Of a DNA stretch of 42,944 bases, positions 29,147 through 38,296 are shown in pieces; position 1 is the stretch's first letter, and every line of letters starts with the position of its first letter. The notes under the pieces are model-generated. The model made no database searches, had not been told where the DNA came from, and was given only the letters and a program-made list of their open reading frames with translations. The DNA lies in contig JAMPXO010000031.1 in NCBI GenBank assembly GCA_023701125.1, positions 1 through 42,944 of the forward strand. The letters run 5' to 3'. This stretch comes from Vicinamibacteria bacterium (lineage in GTDB: Bacteria; Acidobacteriota; Vicinamibacteria; Fen-336). A program made the translations under genes and the position numbers.

Positions 29147-29552
29147 GATCGCCGGCGTGCGCGTCGCCCGCGCGCGAGGCTGGCTGAACGATGCCGAGGC
29201 CCTGCTCGATCGCGACCTCGAGGCCTTTCTCGCGGACCGCCAGGGACGCGACCTCGCGCTGTTCTACCTGTTCCTCGCCATCCAGGAGGCGATCGATCTC
29301 GCGGCGCACTGGGTGGCGGATGCCGGCTGGGCCGCGCCGGACGACGCCGGGTCCTCGTTCGACCTGCTCGCGGAGCGGGGAATCCTCGATCGCGGGACCG
29401 CCGACACGCTGCGAGCGGCCGCCGGCCTCCGCAACCGGATCGCCCACGGCTACGCGCTGCTCGACTACGCCCGCGTGCAGCGCGAGGCCCGCGCCGGCCT
29501 GCCGGCCCTGCGCCTGCTGCTCGAGAAAGTCGCCACCGAAGCCGGCCTCTGA
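29133..29552 (+). CDS. hepT: HEPN-domain ribonuclease toxin (HepT-like)
   Basis: 139-residue helical protein of the HepT/DUF86 family. The RX4HXY motif is Arg100-NRIA-His105-Gly-Tyr107: Arg and His are the catalytic residues for RNA cleavage and the Tyr is the site that MntA AMPylates in studied systems. The start is GTG 29133, with GAGAGGA just upstream inside the mntA gene. Both genes look intact, so this is probably a functional type VII toxin-antitoxin pair; defence or stress roles are inferred from the family only. Confidence 0.87.
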   Translation: MVRPEIAGVRVARARGWLNDAEALLDRDLEAFLADRQGRDLALFYLFLAIQEAIDLAAHWVADAGWAAPDDAGSSFDLLAERGILDRGTADTLRAAAGLRNRIAHGYALLDYARVQREARAGLPALRLLLEKVATEAGL

Positions 29553-29560
29553 GGCGACGC

Positions 29561-30613
29561 ATGTTCGGAACCGCCGCCTACGATCGGGCCGCGCGCGAGC
29601 TGCGGCGGCCCGTGCTCGAGGACACCACGAGCCCGCTGGACCGGGGCGAGCTGCTGCGCCTCGCCACCCTCGCCGCGTCCAGCCACAACACCCAGCCCTG
29701 GAAGTTCGAGCACGAGCCGATGGCGATGCGCGTGCAGCCCGACTTCACGCGACGCTGCCCGATCGTCGACCCCGACGACGGCCACCTCTGGAAGAGCCTC
29801 GGCTGCGCGGCCGAGAACCTCGTCCACGCCGCGGCCGCCCAGGGGCACCGCGCCCGTGTCAGCCTCGACCCGCGTCGAGGCGACGTCGTCGTGGCCTTCG
29901 AGCGCTCGCCGGGCCTCCATGCCACGGAACTCTCGCGCGCGATCCCGCACCGCCAGTGCACGCGCCAGCCGTACGAGACGGGCCGCCTGGAGGCGGACGA
30001 GCTGCGCCAGCTCGAGCAGGTCGGGCGCGGCGAGGGCGTGCGCGTCGCGCTGTTCACCGCGGCCCGCGAGTGCGAGCAGGTGCTCGAATACCTTGCTGCC
30101 GCCAACCAGGCCCAGCTCTCCGATCGCGCTCTCCGCGCAGAGCTGACGGCGTGGATTCGTTTCAACCCGCGCGCGGCGCTGGCGACGGGCGACGGCCTCT
30201 GCGGCCACACCAGCGGCCGGCCGGCGCTGCCCACCGCGCTCGGCCGCCGCCTCGCCCGCTTCGTGCTGACGCCCGCTGCCCAGACGGCGATCGACGCGAG
30301 CCACGTGCGGGCGAGCGCGGGGCTGGCGGTGTTCCTCGCGGCCCGCGATGCGCTGCCGTCGTGGGTCGAGGTCGGCCGCGCCGCCGAGCGCTTCGCGCTG
30401 TGCGCGACGACGCTCGGCATCCGCACCGCGTTCCTGAACCCGGTGATCGAGGTGCGCCCGCTGCGCGCCCAACTCGAGTCGTGGCTCGGCGCTCGCGGCG
30501 AGCACGCGCTGCTGCTGATGCGCTTCGGCTACGGCCGCCCCGCGCCGTTCAGCCTGCGCCGGCCGCTCGCCGCCGTCGTGGTCCGACCCGACGGAGGCCA
30601 CCCGGCGACCTGA
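29561..30613 (+). CDS. Acg-type nitroreductase-family flavoprotein
   Basis: 350-residue protein of the Acg/nitroreductase-like group, flavin-binding proteins whose physiological role is unclear; the mycobacterial Acg protein is thought to sequester FMN. The N-terminus has LATLAASSHNTQPWKFEHEPM, the typical FMN-phosphate and ring-contact block. SLGCAAENLVHAAAAQGH and GRAAERFALCATTLGIRTAFLNPVIEV are the repeated half-domain cores. It begins 8 nt after hepT and may share its transcript, although no functional link is expected. It ends 4 nt from the convergent MMPL gene. Confidence 0.85.
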   Translation: MFGTAAYDRAARELRRPVLEDTTSPLDRGELLRLATLAASSHNTQPWKFEHEPMAMRVQPDFTRRCPIVDPDDGHLWKSLGCAAENLVHAAAAQGHRARVSLDPRRGDVVVAFERSPGLHATELSRAIPHRQCTRQPYETGRLEADELRQLEQVGRGEGVRVALFTAARECEQVLEYLAAANQAQLSDRALRAELTAWIRFNPRAALATGDGLCGHTSGRPALPTALGRRLARFVLTPAAQTAIDASHVRASAGLAVFLAARDALPSWVEVGRAAERFALCATTLGIRTAFLNPVIEVRPLRAQLESWLGARGEHALLLMRFGYGRPAPFSLRRPLAAVVVRPDGGHPAT

Positions 30614-30617
30614 CGAG

Positions 30618-32978
30618 TCAGTCCTCGAGCCGGCGTCTTTCGGCCGGCGTCAGGGCGTCGGCGAGCGTCGGACGCCTTTCGACGAGGTCCAGCGCGTCTG
30701 CCTGGCCGGGCCACCAGTTGTAGCGGCCGGCGAGGACGAGGAGGGCGGGGCCGAGGGCGAGCCGGATCACCGTCGCATCGAGCGCCACCGCCACCGCCAG
30801 GGCGAAGCCGAGCATCTGCACGAGCAGCAGGTCGCCGGCCGCGAAGGCGCCGAAGACCGCCACCATGATCGCGGCGGCGCTGGTGATCACGCCGCCGGTG
30901 TGGGCGAGGCCTTCGACCACGGCCGCCTCGTCGCCGAGCCCGGCGCGCCGCGCCTCGAGCACGCGGGCCACCAGGAACACCTCGTAATCCATGCTGAGCC
31001 CGAACACGATCGCGAACACCAACACGGGCACGGCGGGGAACACGCTGCCGGTGCCGGCGGCGAGTCCGAACAGCCCCGCTCCCGTCCCGTCCTGGAACAC
31101 GATCACCAGCGCCCCGACGGCCGCCGCCACCGAGAGCAGGTTGAGCGCCACGGCCTTGAGCGGCAGCAGGACCGAACGGAACGCGAGTCCCAGCGCCAGC
31201 AGCGTCGCCAGCACCACGCTCGCCACGACCATGGCGAGGCGGCCCGACAGCGCGTCCTCGTAGTCGGCGTTGAAGGCGGCGAGCCCGCCGACCCGCAGCC
31301 GCGCGCCCGCCACGCCCGTGACCCGGGCAGCGTCGAGCCGGCGGAGCTCGCGGACCAGGCGTCCGACTTCGCCGGGGCTGGCGTCCTCACGCGGCACGAG
31401 CCCGAGCAGCATCGCGTCGCCCTCGCTGGCGACGAAGCACTGCTTCACGAACCCCGGCAGCAGGCTCACGTAGGTCGAGTCGGCACCGCGCGGGCCCGCG
31501 ACCGCCCGCAGCGAGCGCACGGCCGCCACTCGCGGTTCGGCGCGGAACTGCCGCTCGAGCCGGCCTGCCGCCGCCCACCCCTCGGCGCCGAGGGCGGTGA
31601 CGGCCTCCGGCAGCTCGAGGACCACCCGCACTTCCTGGACGACAGCCCCGCGCCCGAGCGCCCGCAGGTCGGCGATGCCGGCGGCCGACTCGAGCCTCGC
31701 GGGCAGCCAGTCGCCGCGCGGCAGCTCGACCTCGAGGCGGCGAGCCTGGAGTGCCAGCAGCAGCAACGGCGCTCCCGCCGCCAGCAGCACCCAGCCCGGC
31801 CGGCGCGTCACCGCCCTGCCGTACCGGTGCCACAGCGAATCCCGGCGCTCGTCGCCACGTCCAGGCCCGGTCGCGCGCGACCACGGCGCCGGGCGCAGGC
31901 GGCCGGCGTCGATGCCGGGGCCCACCCAGGCGAGGACGCCCGGCAGCACGACGACGGCCACCACCACCGACACCGAGACCACCAGCAGGCCGCCGACGCC
32001 GAGCGAGCGCAACTCCGCGACCGGGACCAGCAGCAGCCCCACGAAGCCGATGGCGACGGCCGCGCCCGAAATCGCGATCGTCGCGCCCCCGCGGCGGCAG
32101 GCCTGATCCGCGGCCTGGACGCGGTCGAGGCCGGCGGCCTGCGCCTCGCGGAAGCGGCTCACGGTCAGCAGCGCGTAGTCGATGCCGAGGCCCAGGCCGA
32201 GCATCGACACCACGCTCTGCAAGCTCGCAGCGAGCGGCCAGCGGGCGCTGACCAGGACCGCGAGGCCCAGCGCCGCCGTCACCGCCAGACCGCCCGACAG
32301 CAACGGCAGCAGCGCGGCGGCGACGGTGCCGAACCCGGCGAGCAGCAGGAGCAACGTCAGCGGCACCGCGCGGGCCTCTCCTTCGGCCACGGACTCGGCG
32401 CTCGCCTGCCGCAGGTCCAGGTTCAGCGCGGGCTCTCCGGTCACGCGCAGCGTGGCTTGCGGGTGGCGAGCTCGAAGTCGCTCGGCGGCAAGGCCCGTCG
32501 CCGCGCGGAGTCGCGGCACGAGCCGGTCCGCGGGCGTGGCGTCGAGGCCGACGACCACGAAGGTGCCGGGGACGCCTCCCGTGGGGAGGAACAGCGCGTC
32601 GCCGCCGTCGAGATGGGAGTAGGTGCGAGTCACGCCGGGCACCGCGCGCAGGTCGCGCACGAGTTGGACCAGGGCCTCGCGGCCGGCCGCCGTGTCGGGC
32701 CGGGCGACGTCGCGGACGACCACGAGCGCGCTGCGCGCGAAGGGCGACTCGAAGCGGCTCGCGAGCAGGTGATCCACGGCGGCCGACTCGGATCCCTCGA
32801 GGCGCGCCGCAACCTCGAGCGCGCTCTCCGCACGCCGCGCAACTGGCCACAGCGCGAGGCCGCCCACGAGCGCCGCCGGAACCAGCCACCCACGCGCGGC
32901 CACGAGGCGCCCGGCCCAGCCCCTCCGGCGTTCGCCGACGCGCGCCGAGCCTGCGGCGTCGCGGGCCAGCGACTTCAT
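30618..32978 (-). CDS. MMPL/RND-family lipid exporter
   Basis: 786-residue inner-membrane transporter with the two-fold RND layout: one helix, an extracytoplasmic loop (about 55-200), a helix bundle, then the same again. The proton-relay Asp-Tyr pairs are Asp267-Tyr268 (GIDYALL) and Asp664-Tyr665 (SMDYEVFL). The end of the second bundle reads DATVIRLALGPALL...RYNWWPG, the MMPL signature. MMPL proteins typically export lipids or lipid-linked molecules using the proton gradient. It is the last gene of a six-gene operon; its ATG (32978) overlaps the GNAT-like gene stop as ATGA. It is the probable exporter of the product of that pathway. Confidence 0.92.
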   Translation of the reverse strand: MKSLARDAAGSARVGERRRGWAGRLVAARGWLVPAALVGGLALWPVARRAESALEVAARLEGSESAAVDHLLASRFESPFARSALVVVRDVARPDTAAGREALVQLVRDLRAVPGVTRTYSHLDGGDALFLPTGGVPGTFVVVGLDATPADRLVPRLRAATGLAAERLRARHPQATLRVTGEPALNLDLRQASAESVAEGEARAVPLTLLLLLAGFGTVAAALLPLLSGGLAVTAALGLAVLVSARWPLAASLQSVVSMLGLGLGIDYALLTVSRFREAQAAGLDRVQAADQACRRGGATIAISGAAVAIGFVGLLLVPVAELRSLGVGGLLVVSVSVVVAVVVLPGVLAWVGPGIDAGRLRPAPWSRATGPGRGDERRDSLWHRYGRAVTRRPGWVLLAAGAPLLLLALQARRLEVELPRGDWLPARLESAAGIADLRALGRGAVVQEVRVVLELPEAVTALGAEGWAAAGRLERQFRAEPRVAAVRSLRAVAGPRGADSTYVSLLPGFVKQCFVASEGDAMLLGLVPREDASPGEVGRLVRELRRLDAARVTGVAGARLRVGGLAAFNADYEDALSGRLAMVVASVVLATLLALGLAFRSVLLPLKAVALNLLSVAAAVGALVIVFQDGTGAGLFGLAAGTGSVFPAVPVLVFAIVFGLSMDYEVFLVARVLEARRAGLGDEAAVVEGLAHTGGVITSAAAIMVAVFGAFAAGDLLLVQMLGFALAVAVALDATVIRLALGPALLVLAGRYNWWPGQADALDLVERRPTLADALTPAERRRLED

Positions 32979-34096
32979 GCCCGCCACTCGAGGAGCGCGT
33001 ACTCGCGGCGCCGGTCTTCCGCACACGCGCCGTAGTGCCGGCGCATCGGGCTGCCGGCCGCGATCAGCGTCGCCAGGACCGCGGGGTAGCCGCAGCCGGC
33101 CGCGTTGCGCAGCGTGTGGTGGAACAGCGCGCGGGCGACGCCGCTCCGGCGCGCGGCCTCGAAGGGGGTGACGCCGCCCAGGTGCAGCATCAGCCTCCGC
33201 GCGCGCCGTCGCTCGTCGAAGAATCGCAGCCAGGCCCACGGCGAAGTCCGGCCCCGCATCGCGCGCACCGCCGGCGCCAGGTCGGCGAACGCCACCGCGA
33301 AGGCGGCGACGCGGCCGGCTTCGTCGCGGACCAGCGTCGAGCAGCGCGGCTCCAGGGCGCGGCGGGCCGGGCCGAAGAGGGCGCCGAACTCGTCGCGGCC
33401 GATCGGCGTGAAGCCGACGAAACCGGAGAACGAGGCCACGAGTGCGGCGTGCAGGCCGTCCAGGGCCGTCTCGAACGGCTCTTGGTCGAACGGCTCGAAG
33501 CGGTAGCCCCGCGCCAGCAGCGCCCGGAACGCCTCCGCCCCGGGAAGCGACAGTTGCGCGAGGGTCTCGCGGCCCGGCAGCTCGAACGAGTTCCAGGTCT
33601 GGCAGGGGCGGAAGCCGGCGCTCTCCCACAGCTCCGGGTAGTAGGGCTTGTTGTAAGGCTCGCCGGAGAAGGGCTCCCGTTCGAAACCCCGCGTCATCAG
33701 CCGATAGCCGTGCCAGATGTCGAACTGCAGCGGACCCCAGACGCGGGTCAGGCCCTGATCCCGGAGCCACGCGACCGCGGCCGCCAGCACGTCGTTCGCC
33801 GCGGCGGCGTCCGGCGTCGACTCGAACAGGCCGATCGCGCCGACCGGCGTTCCGTCGCGAGCCCGCAGGCCGGGGTGGACCGTGGCCAGGGCGCGGGCCA
33901 CCGCGCGCCCGTTGGCGACGGCGAGGAACCGGCGGTGACGGTGGCCGGGGCGCCCGTAGAACGGGAACGACGGCGCGAGCCACCGGCGCAACTCGCGCTC
34001 GAGTGGCGGGACGAAGGCGCGGTCGCCGCGGTAGATCTCGTACCCGAGGCGCACGAAGGCGTCGGTCGATTCCGGCTCGAAGCCGAAGGCCCTCAC
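32975..34096 (-). CDS. GNAT-like acyltransferase in the lipid operon
   Basis: 373-residue two-part acyltransferase-like protein of the GNAT superfamily. The N-terminal half has FLAVANGRAVARALATVHPG, then the loop AIGLFESTPDAAAANDVLAAAVAWLRDQGLTRVWGPLQFDIWHGYRL; the C-terminal half ends with GVTPFEAARRSGVARALFHHTLRNAAGCGYPAVLATLIAAGSPMRRHYGA. These are family-like strands, but no textbook acetyl-CoA loop is obvious. The start is taken at GTG 34096, which overlaps the dikinase stop as GTGA like the other junctions; an ATG six bases upstream (34102), with GAGAGG before it, is equally possible. In this operon it may acylate the lipid headgroup, as an inference. Confidence 0.82.
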   Translation of the reverse strand: MRAFGFEPESTDAFVRLGYEIYRGDRAFVPPLERELRRWLAPSFPFYGRPGHRHRRFLAVANGRAVARALATVHPGLRARDGTPVGAIGLFESTPDAAAANDVLAAAVAWLRDQGLTRVWGPLQFDIWHGYRLMTRGFEREPFSGEPYNKPYYPELWESAGFRPCQTWNSFELPGRETLAQLSLPGAEAFRALLARGYRFEPFDQEPFETALDGLHAALVASFSGFVGFTPIGRDEFGALFGPARRALEPRCSTLVRDEAGRVAAFAVAFADLAPAVRAMRGRTSPWAWLRFFDERRRARRLMLHLGGVTPFEAARRSGVARALFHHTLRNAAGCGYPAVLATLIAAGSPMRRHYGACAEDRRREYALLEWRA

Positions 34097-36627
34097 GCCC
34101 ATCGGACCTCTCCGCTGCGGCCGTCGAGCGTGAGCCGCGCACCCTCGGGGATCCGCGCGCAGGCGTCGGCAACGCCCACGACGGTCGGTATCCCCAGCTC
34201 GCGCCCGAGGATCGCGGTGTGCGAGAGCAGGCTGCCCCGCTCGGCGACCAGCCCGCCGGCCTGCATCATCAGGAACACCCAGCCCGGGTCGGTCGAGCGG
34301 GCGACCAGCACCTCGCCCGGCGCGACGCGAGCCGTGCGCGGGTCCGCGACGATGCGGGCGACCCCGCTGCCGACGCCCGTCGAGCAGCCGATCCCGCACA
34401 GCGCACCCCGGGGTTCGACCGCCGCGCCGGCGGCCGGCGTCGGTGCCCGCCTGGGGAGACCCGAGGTCTCGATCCGGTCGCCGACCTCCCGCGTCGCGAA
34501 GGCCCGGTACTCGTCCTGTCGCAGCGCGACGAGGGCCGCCAGGCCGCGGGTCACGCCCGTTCCCTCCACGCAGCCGAGCACCTCGTCGACCGTGAGGTGG
34601 AAGACGTCGTGCGGATCGCGCAGCACGCCGCCCGCGTGCAGCTCCTCGCCGAGGCGCGTGAACACGGCGCGGACCAGCCCGTAGAGCCGGGCGCGAGCGA
34701 AGCGCATGTTCTCGCGGTTGCGGATCGCCCGCCGGGCCTGGCGCACGACGAACCCGAGCGCGAGCCGCGGCACCAGGCCGCAACCCGCCAGCGCAGCCTC
34801 GGCGTCGTGGCGGCGCTCGCTCGCCCCGCGTTCCGCGGAACAGGCGTCGCCCTGCTGGCGGCGCAGCAGCGCGACGAGCAGCGCGGGGTCCTGGCGCGGC
34901 GTGCGCGTCTCCAGCTTGAGCTCGAAGGCCCCGCGATCGCCGTAGAGGTCGAGATACGCCTCCAGCTCCAGGTGGAACGCCGCCCAGCGCGGATCGCTCT
35001 CCAGCGCGCGCCAGACGGCCGCGTCGCCGCCGCCGCGCGAGAACAGCGCCGACAGCGCCGGGTCGGCGGAGACCTGGCGGGCCAGGGCCGCGACCGCCCG
35101 CAGCGGCGCCACGCTCTCCATGTCGCCGGCGCCGCACAGCAGGTCGTTGGCCAGCGCGGGTCGGTCCGGGAGGAAGCGCCGGCACAGCGCGAGCAGCCAG
35201 GCGTGGTATCGGATCGCCGCCAGGTCGTTGAACAGGGTCAGGTGCCAGAAGCTGCCGGCCTCCGCCTCCAGGGCGCGGTAGCGCAGGGCGAGGGCCGCCG
35301 CGTCGCCGCCCGCCGGTGCCGCTCCGTGGCGGTCGAGGAAACGGCCGAAGCGCGCGAAGAATCGGCGGCCGAGGCGCCCGACGCCGAGCAGGATCGAGGC
35401 CGCGCGCAGCGCCGCCAGCAGGCGCAGCCCGATGCCGGCCCGCGCGCCCGAGGCCGGCTGCGGGCGCGTGACGCCGATCATCCGGTCCCACGCGCGCCGA
35501 TGGGCGTCGGGATCGGCGAGGTACGTGAACATCTCGTACCAGTCGAGCAGGTTGTAGTAGACGCGCCCTTCCACCAGGCCGATCAGGCTCTTGAAGAGGT
35601 GTGGCCGCCGGGCGAGCGGGTCCAGGAGCGGAAAGAAGTGGCGCGCCAGCTCGCGAAACGCGGTCTCGTACGCCTGTCGCGCGAAGCTGAACGTCAACGG
35701 CAGCGTCAGGCCGGGGTAGCTCTCGACGATGTTCGAGTTGTCCCACACCCGCTGGCTGCGGCCGGCCCCCGTCCCCGTGACGGGGCGCGCCTGCAGCACC
35801 CAGGTCTGCCCCGAGGCCTCGATCGCCCACTCGACGTCCTGCGGTTCGCCGAACGCCCGCTCGATCTTCAGGCCCAGGTCGCGCAGCGCGCGGGCTTGCG
35901 CTTCGCTCAAGGCCGGTGCGGCGAGGCCGGCCGCGGCGGTCACGGTGTCTCCGGAGCGCAAGACGCGGCAGGTGGCGGTCAGCGCATCGCCGCGCACGAC
36001 GCCGTCCCCGCGGCCGGGTGCGGAGACGATCAGCGAGTACGCGGGGTCGTCGAGGTCGCGGGTGAAGAGGACGCCGGCGATCGCGGCGGGCGCCATCTCC
36101 TGGATCACGACGGCCGCCTGCACCTCGCGGACGCCGAGGCCCTTGCGCAGGCGATAGCCGAGCGCCCGCGCCGAGAAGGCCGAGGCCCAGACCCGGGCGA
36201 CCGCGGGGCCGAGCGCGTCGCCGGGCACGTCGAGGGCTGTTTCCATCACGCCCGCGAACGAGTGCGCCGCGGCGTCTTCGCCGACGATCGACGAGCGGAC
36301 GGCGAACGGCCCGCGCAGCCCTGCCCGTTCCAGCGCGCCGCGCAACGCGCCCAGGGTCTCCGCCGGGCAGCCTTCGACGACGATGTGGCGCTCGATCGCC
36401 TCGGCGGCCGCGGCCACCGCCGGGAGGCCGTGGCGCTCGACGCGGCGCAGCGCCTGCCGGATCAGGGGCCGGTCGGCGATCCGCGCTTCGAGCGCCGCCG
36501 TGGTGAGCACGACGAAGCGCGGCACCGCGAAGCCCCACGCGTGGAGTCGGCACAGGTTGGCGCCCTTGCCTCCCAGCAGGCGGACGTCGACGCTGTCGTC
36601 GGGGGCGAGCACCGCCGTCCGCTTCAT
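34093..36627 (-). CDS. PEP synthase-like dikinase (PPDK_N plus swivelling His domain, no PEP barrel)
   Basis: 844-residue protein. Residues about 10-300 are an ATP-grasp domain of the PEP synthase/pyruvate phosphate dikinase type: GGKGANLCRL, PFAVRSSIVGEDAAAHSFAGVMET, QEMAPAAIAGVLFTRD and DVEWAIEASGQTWVLQARPVTG. A long middle region (about 315-730) starts with WDNSNIVESYPGLTLPLTFSF. The C-terminal 110 residues are the phosphohistidine domain, with probable catalytic His803 in LLSHTAILGRELGIPTVVG. There is no PEP/pyruvate barrel. The layout is that of rifampicin phosphotransferase and related enzymes, which pass the beta-phosphate of ATP via histidine to a hydroxyl. A substrate in the lipid pathway is inferred. 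ATG overlaps the UbiA stop. Confidence 0.88.
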   Translation of the reverse strand: MKRTAVLAPDDSVDVRLLGGKGANLCRLHAWGFAVPRFVVLTTAALEARIADRPLIRQALRRVERHGLPAVAAAAEAIERHIVVEGCPAETLGALRGALERAGLRGPFAVRSSIVGEDAAAHSFAGVMETALDVPGDALGPAVARVWASAFSARALGYRLRKGLGVREVQAAVVIQEMAPAAIAGVLFTRDLDDPAYSLIVSAPGRGDGVVRGDALTATCRVLRSGDTVTAAAGLAAPALSEAQARALRDLGLKIERAFGEPQDVEWAIEASGQTWVLQARPVTGTGAGRSQRVWDNSNIVESYPGLTLPLTFSFARQAYETAFRELARHFFPLLDPLARRPHLFKSLIGLVEGRVYYNLLDWYEMFTYLADPDAHRRAWDRMIGVTRPQPASGARAGIGLRLLAALRAASILLGVGRLGRRFFARFGRFLDRHGAAPAGGDAAALALRYRALEAEAGSFWHLTLFNDLAAIRYHAWLLALCRRFLPDRPALANDLLCGAGDMESVAPLRAVAALARQVSADPALSALFSRGGGDAAVWRALESDPRWAAFHLELEAYLDLYGDRGAFELKLETRTPRQDPALLVALLRRQQGDACSAERGASERRHDAEAALAGCGLVPRLALGFVVRQARRAIRNRENMRFARARLYGLVRAVFTRLGEELHAGGVLRDPHDVFHLTVDEVLGCVEGTGVTRGLAALVALRQDEYRAFATREVGDRIETSGLPRRAPTPAAGAAVEPRGALCGIGCSTGVGSGVARIVADPRTARVAPGEVLVARSTDPGWVFLMMQAGGLVAERGSLLSHTAILGRELGIPTVVGVADACARIPEGARLTLDGRSGEVRWA

Positions 36628-37520
36628 GCCAGCGCCCCGCCGACACAGGTGGCGAACACGTGCGCCTCGGCGAACGGCCGCAGGGTCGCGGTCTCGGGTG
36701 CGGGGTGGCGCAGGAAGCGGACGTGAGCGTAAAGCGCGGGGGCCAGGCCCGCGAGCAGCGCCAGCGGCAGGCCGGGACCCACCTCGCCGGCGAGCCACAG
36801 GCCGCACGCCACGGCAGCCGAGGCTCCCTGCACGCCGGCGGCCAGCAGCACGGCCCGCGCCCGGCCGAGGCGGCGCGAGTAGGTGACGTACGCGTCCTCC
36901 TGCTCCGGCGCCCGGATCTTGCGCGCGACCTCCCAGGCGAAGAGGCCGCACCAGAACAGCGCGACCGTCGTGGCCACGGCGGCGGGGCGCAGGGACGAGA
37001 TCCCGTGCTGCGCCGCCGCCAGCAGCGCCAGGTGGAACAGCACGAGGGGGACGAACGGCTGGTGCGTGAAGAGCGTCGTCAGCAGCCGCGGTCGCATGCG
37101 GTCCGGCACGAAGAACCAGCGGAACATCAGCCAGGCGTAGCCGAGCACCAGCGCGGACGAGGCGAGCGCGCCGGCCCACGCATGGGCGAGCAGGAACAGC
37201 GCACTGGTGACGACCAGCAGGCCCGCCACGTCGGCCGCGCGCACTCGACCACTCGGCAGCGGGCGCCCGGGGAAGAGGCGCCGGTCGGTGTCGACGTCCT
37301 TCAGCTCGTCCATCAGGCGCAGGATCAGCATGGCGGCGAAGGCGGCCCAGGCGCCGAGCGCGGTCCACAGTGGGCGCGTCAGCAGGTCGGCCGGATGGCC
37401 GTGAAGCCGGGCGAGCAGCGTGGCGAGGCCCGCGTAGAGCGCCAGCGCCGCCAGCAGCCGCTGCGGCAGCGGGTGCATCTCGGCGAGGTACACGAGCAGG
37501 CGCCCGATCGCCGCGCTCAT
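36624..37520 (-). CDS. UbiA-family intramembrane prenyltransferase
   Basis: 298-residue integral membrane protein of the UbiA superfamily, which transfers an isoprenoid chain from a diphosphate or phosphate to an acceptor. The first Asp-rich motif is DxxxDxxxD at Asp71, Asp75 and Asp79 (with FPGRPLPSGRV right after it); the second motif is the region ARKIRAPEQEDAYVTYSRRLG at about 197-217, where Asp and Glu would bind magnesium. Eight or nine hydrophobic helices are visible. ATG 37520 overlaps the kinase-like gene stop as ATGA, and its own stop overlaps the dikinase start. It is the likely lipid-joining enzyme of the operon; acceptor and prenyl donor are unknown. Confidence 0.9.
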   Translation of the reverse strand: MSAAIGRLLVYLAEMHPLPQRLLAALALYAGLATLLARLHGHPADLLTRPLWTALGAWAAFAAMLILRLMDELKDVDTDRRLFPGRPLPSGRVRAADVAGLLVVTSALFLLAHAWAGALASSALVLGYAWLMFRWFFVPDRMRPRLLTTLFTHQPFVPLVLFHLALLAAAQHGISSLRPAAVATTVALFWCGLFAWEVARKIRAPEQEDAYVTYSRRLGRARAVLLAAGVQGASAAVACGLWLAGEVGPGLPLALLAGLAPALYAHVRFLRHPAPETATLRPFAEAHVFATCVGGALA

Positions 37521-38296
37521 GGCTGTCGCGGGAGTGGCGCTCCGGCTCGATCCTCGCGGGTGTGACGGGTGTGGGCGAGGGCGAGCGCGGCCCCGAGCGT
37601 CAGCAGCCCGAGCGAGAGCGCCGCCGGCTCGGGCGGGCGTCGCCCGACGTCGAGCAGCAGCCCCGCGGTGACGACCGGAATCAGCAGGTTGTCGCTGCCG
37701 GCCGGCGCGACGGCCTCCACCAGGGTGGCCAGCACCGCCGCGTGCAGGGCCCAGAGCGCCGCGGTGAGCGGGTCGACCGCGGCCAACTGCACCAGCGCGG
37801 CGTGGACGCACGCGAAGACGACGAGCGCCATCGCCAGCGAGCCCTCCACGCTGCGGGTGGCGCCGAGAACGCGGTAGTGGAGCGAGCCGCAGGCCTGCCC
37901 GACCAGCGCGGCCGCGGCATCGCCGAGAGCGAGCGCCAGCAGGGCTGGCACGTAGGCCGCGGGATGATCGCCCGCGAAGGCGAACGTGAGCGCCACCGCG
38001 GGGGGGTAGAAGTACGCCCCGAGCCGGACCGGGCCGACGCCGTGCACCGAGCGCAGCCAGCCCCGGCCGCGGCTGACGGCCATCAGCGCGACGTAGCCGG
38101 CGGCCAGCGCGACCACGGGCCACGCGCTCGCGAAGATCCAGGGGAAGGCGGCGGCCAGCAGTCCCGATCCGGCATGGACCCACTTGCGAGTCCACTCGCA
38201 GGGCAGCGCCGAGCCGAGGCGCAGAGCTTCGGCGACGCCCAGGATGGCGGCCATTCCGGCAGCGACCAGCAGCAGGCCCGCCAGGTCACCACTCAT
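37517..38296 (-). CDS. CTP-dependent prenol/diacylglycerol kinase-like membrane protein (phytol kinase/dolichol kinase family)
   Basis: 259-residue integral membrane protein with about seven helices, matching the family of Dgk1, dolichol kinase and phytol kinases. Family marks are EWTRKWVHAGSG (Arg37-Lys38-His41), GDAAAALVGQ at 125-134, TRSVEGSLAM at 147-156 and VEAVAPAGSDNLLIPV at 193-208. Such enzymes phosphorylate a membrane alcohol (polyprenol, phytol or diacylglycerol) with CTP. ATG 38296 overlaps the DUF3419 stop as ATGA. A kinase next to UbiA would logically make the prenyl phosphate for it, as in plant tocopherol synthesis; alternatively it could phosphorylate diacylglycerol used by the BtaA-like enzyme. 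Confidence 0.85.
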   Translation of the reverse strand: MSGDLAGLLLVAAGMAAILGVAEALRLGSALPCEWTRKWVHAGSGLLAAAFPWIFASAWPVVALAAGYVALMAVSRGRGWLRSVHGVGPVRLGAYFYPPAVALTFAFAGDHPAAYVPALLALALGDAAAALVGQACGSLHYRVLGATRSVEGSLAMALVVFACVHAALVQLAAVDPLTAALWALHAAVLATLVEAVAPAGSDNLLIPVVTAGLLLDVGRRPPEPAALSLGLLTLGAALALAHTRHTREDRAGAPLPRQP

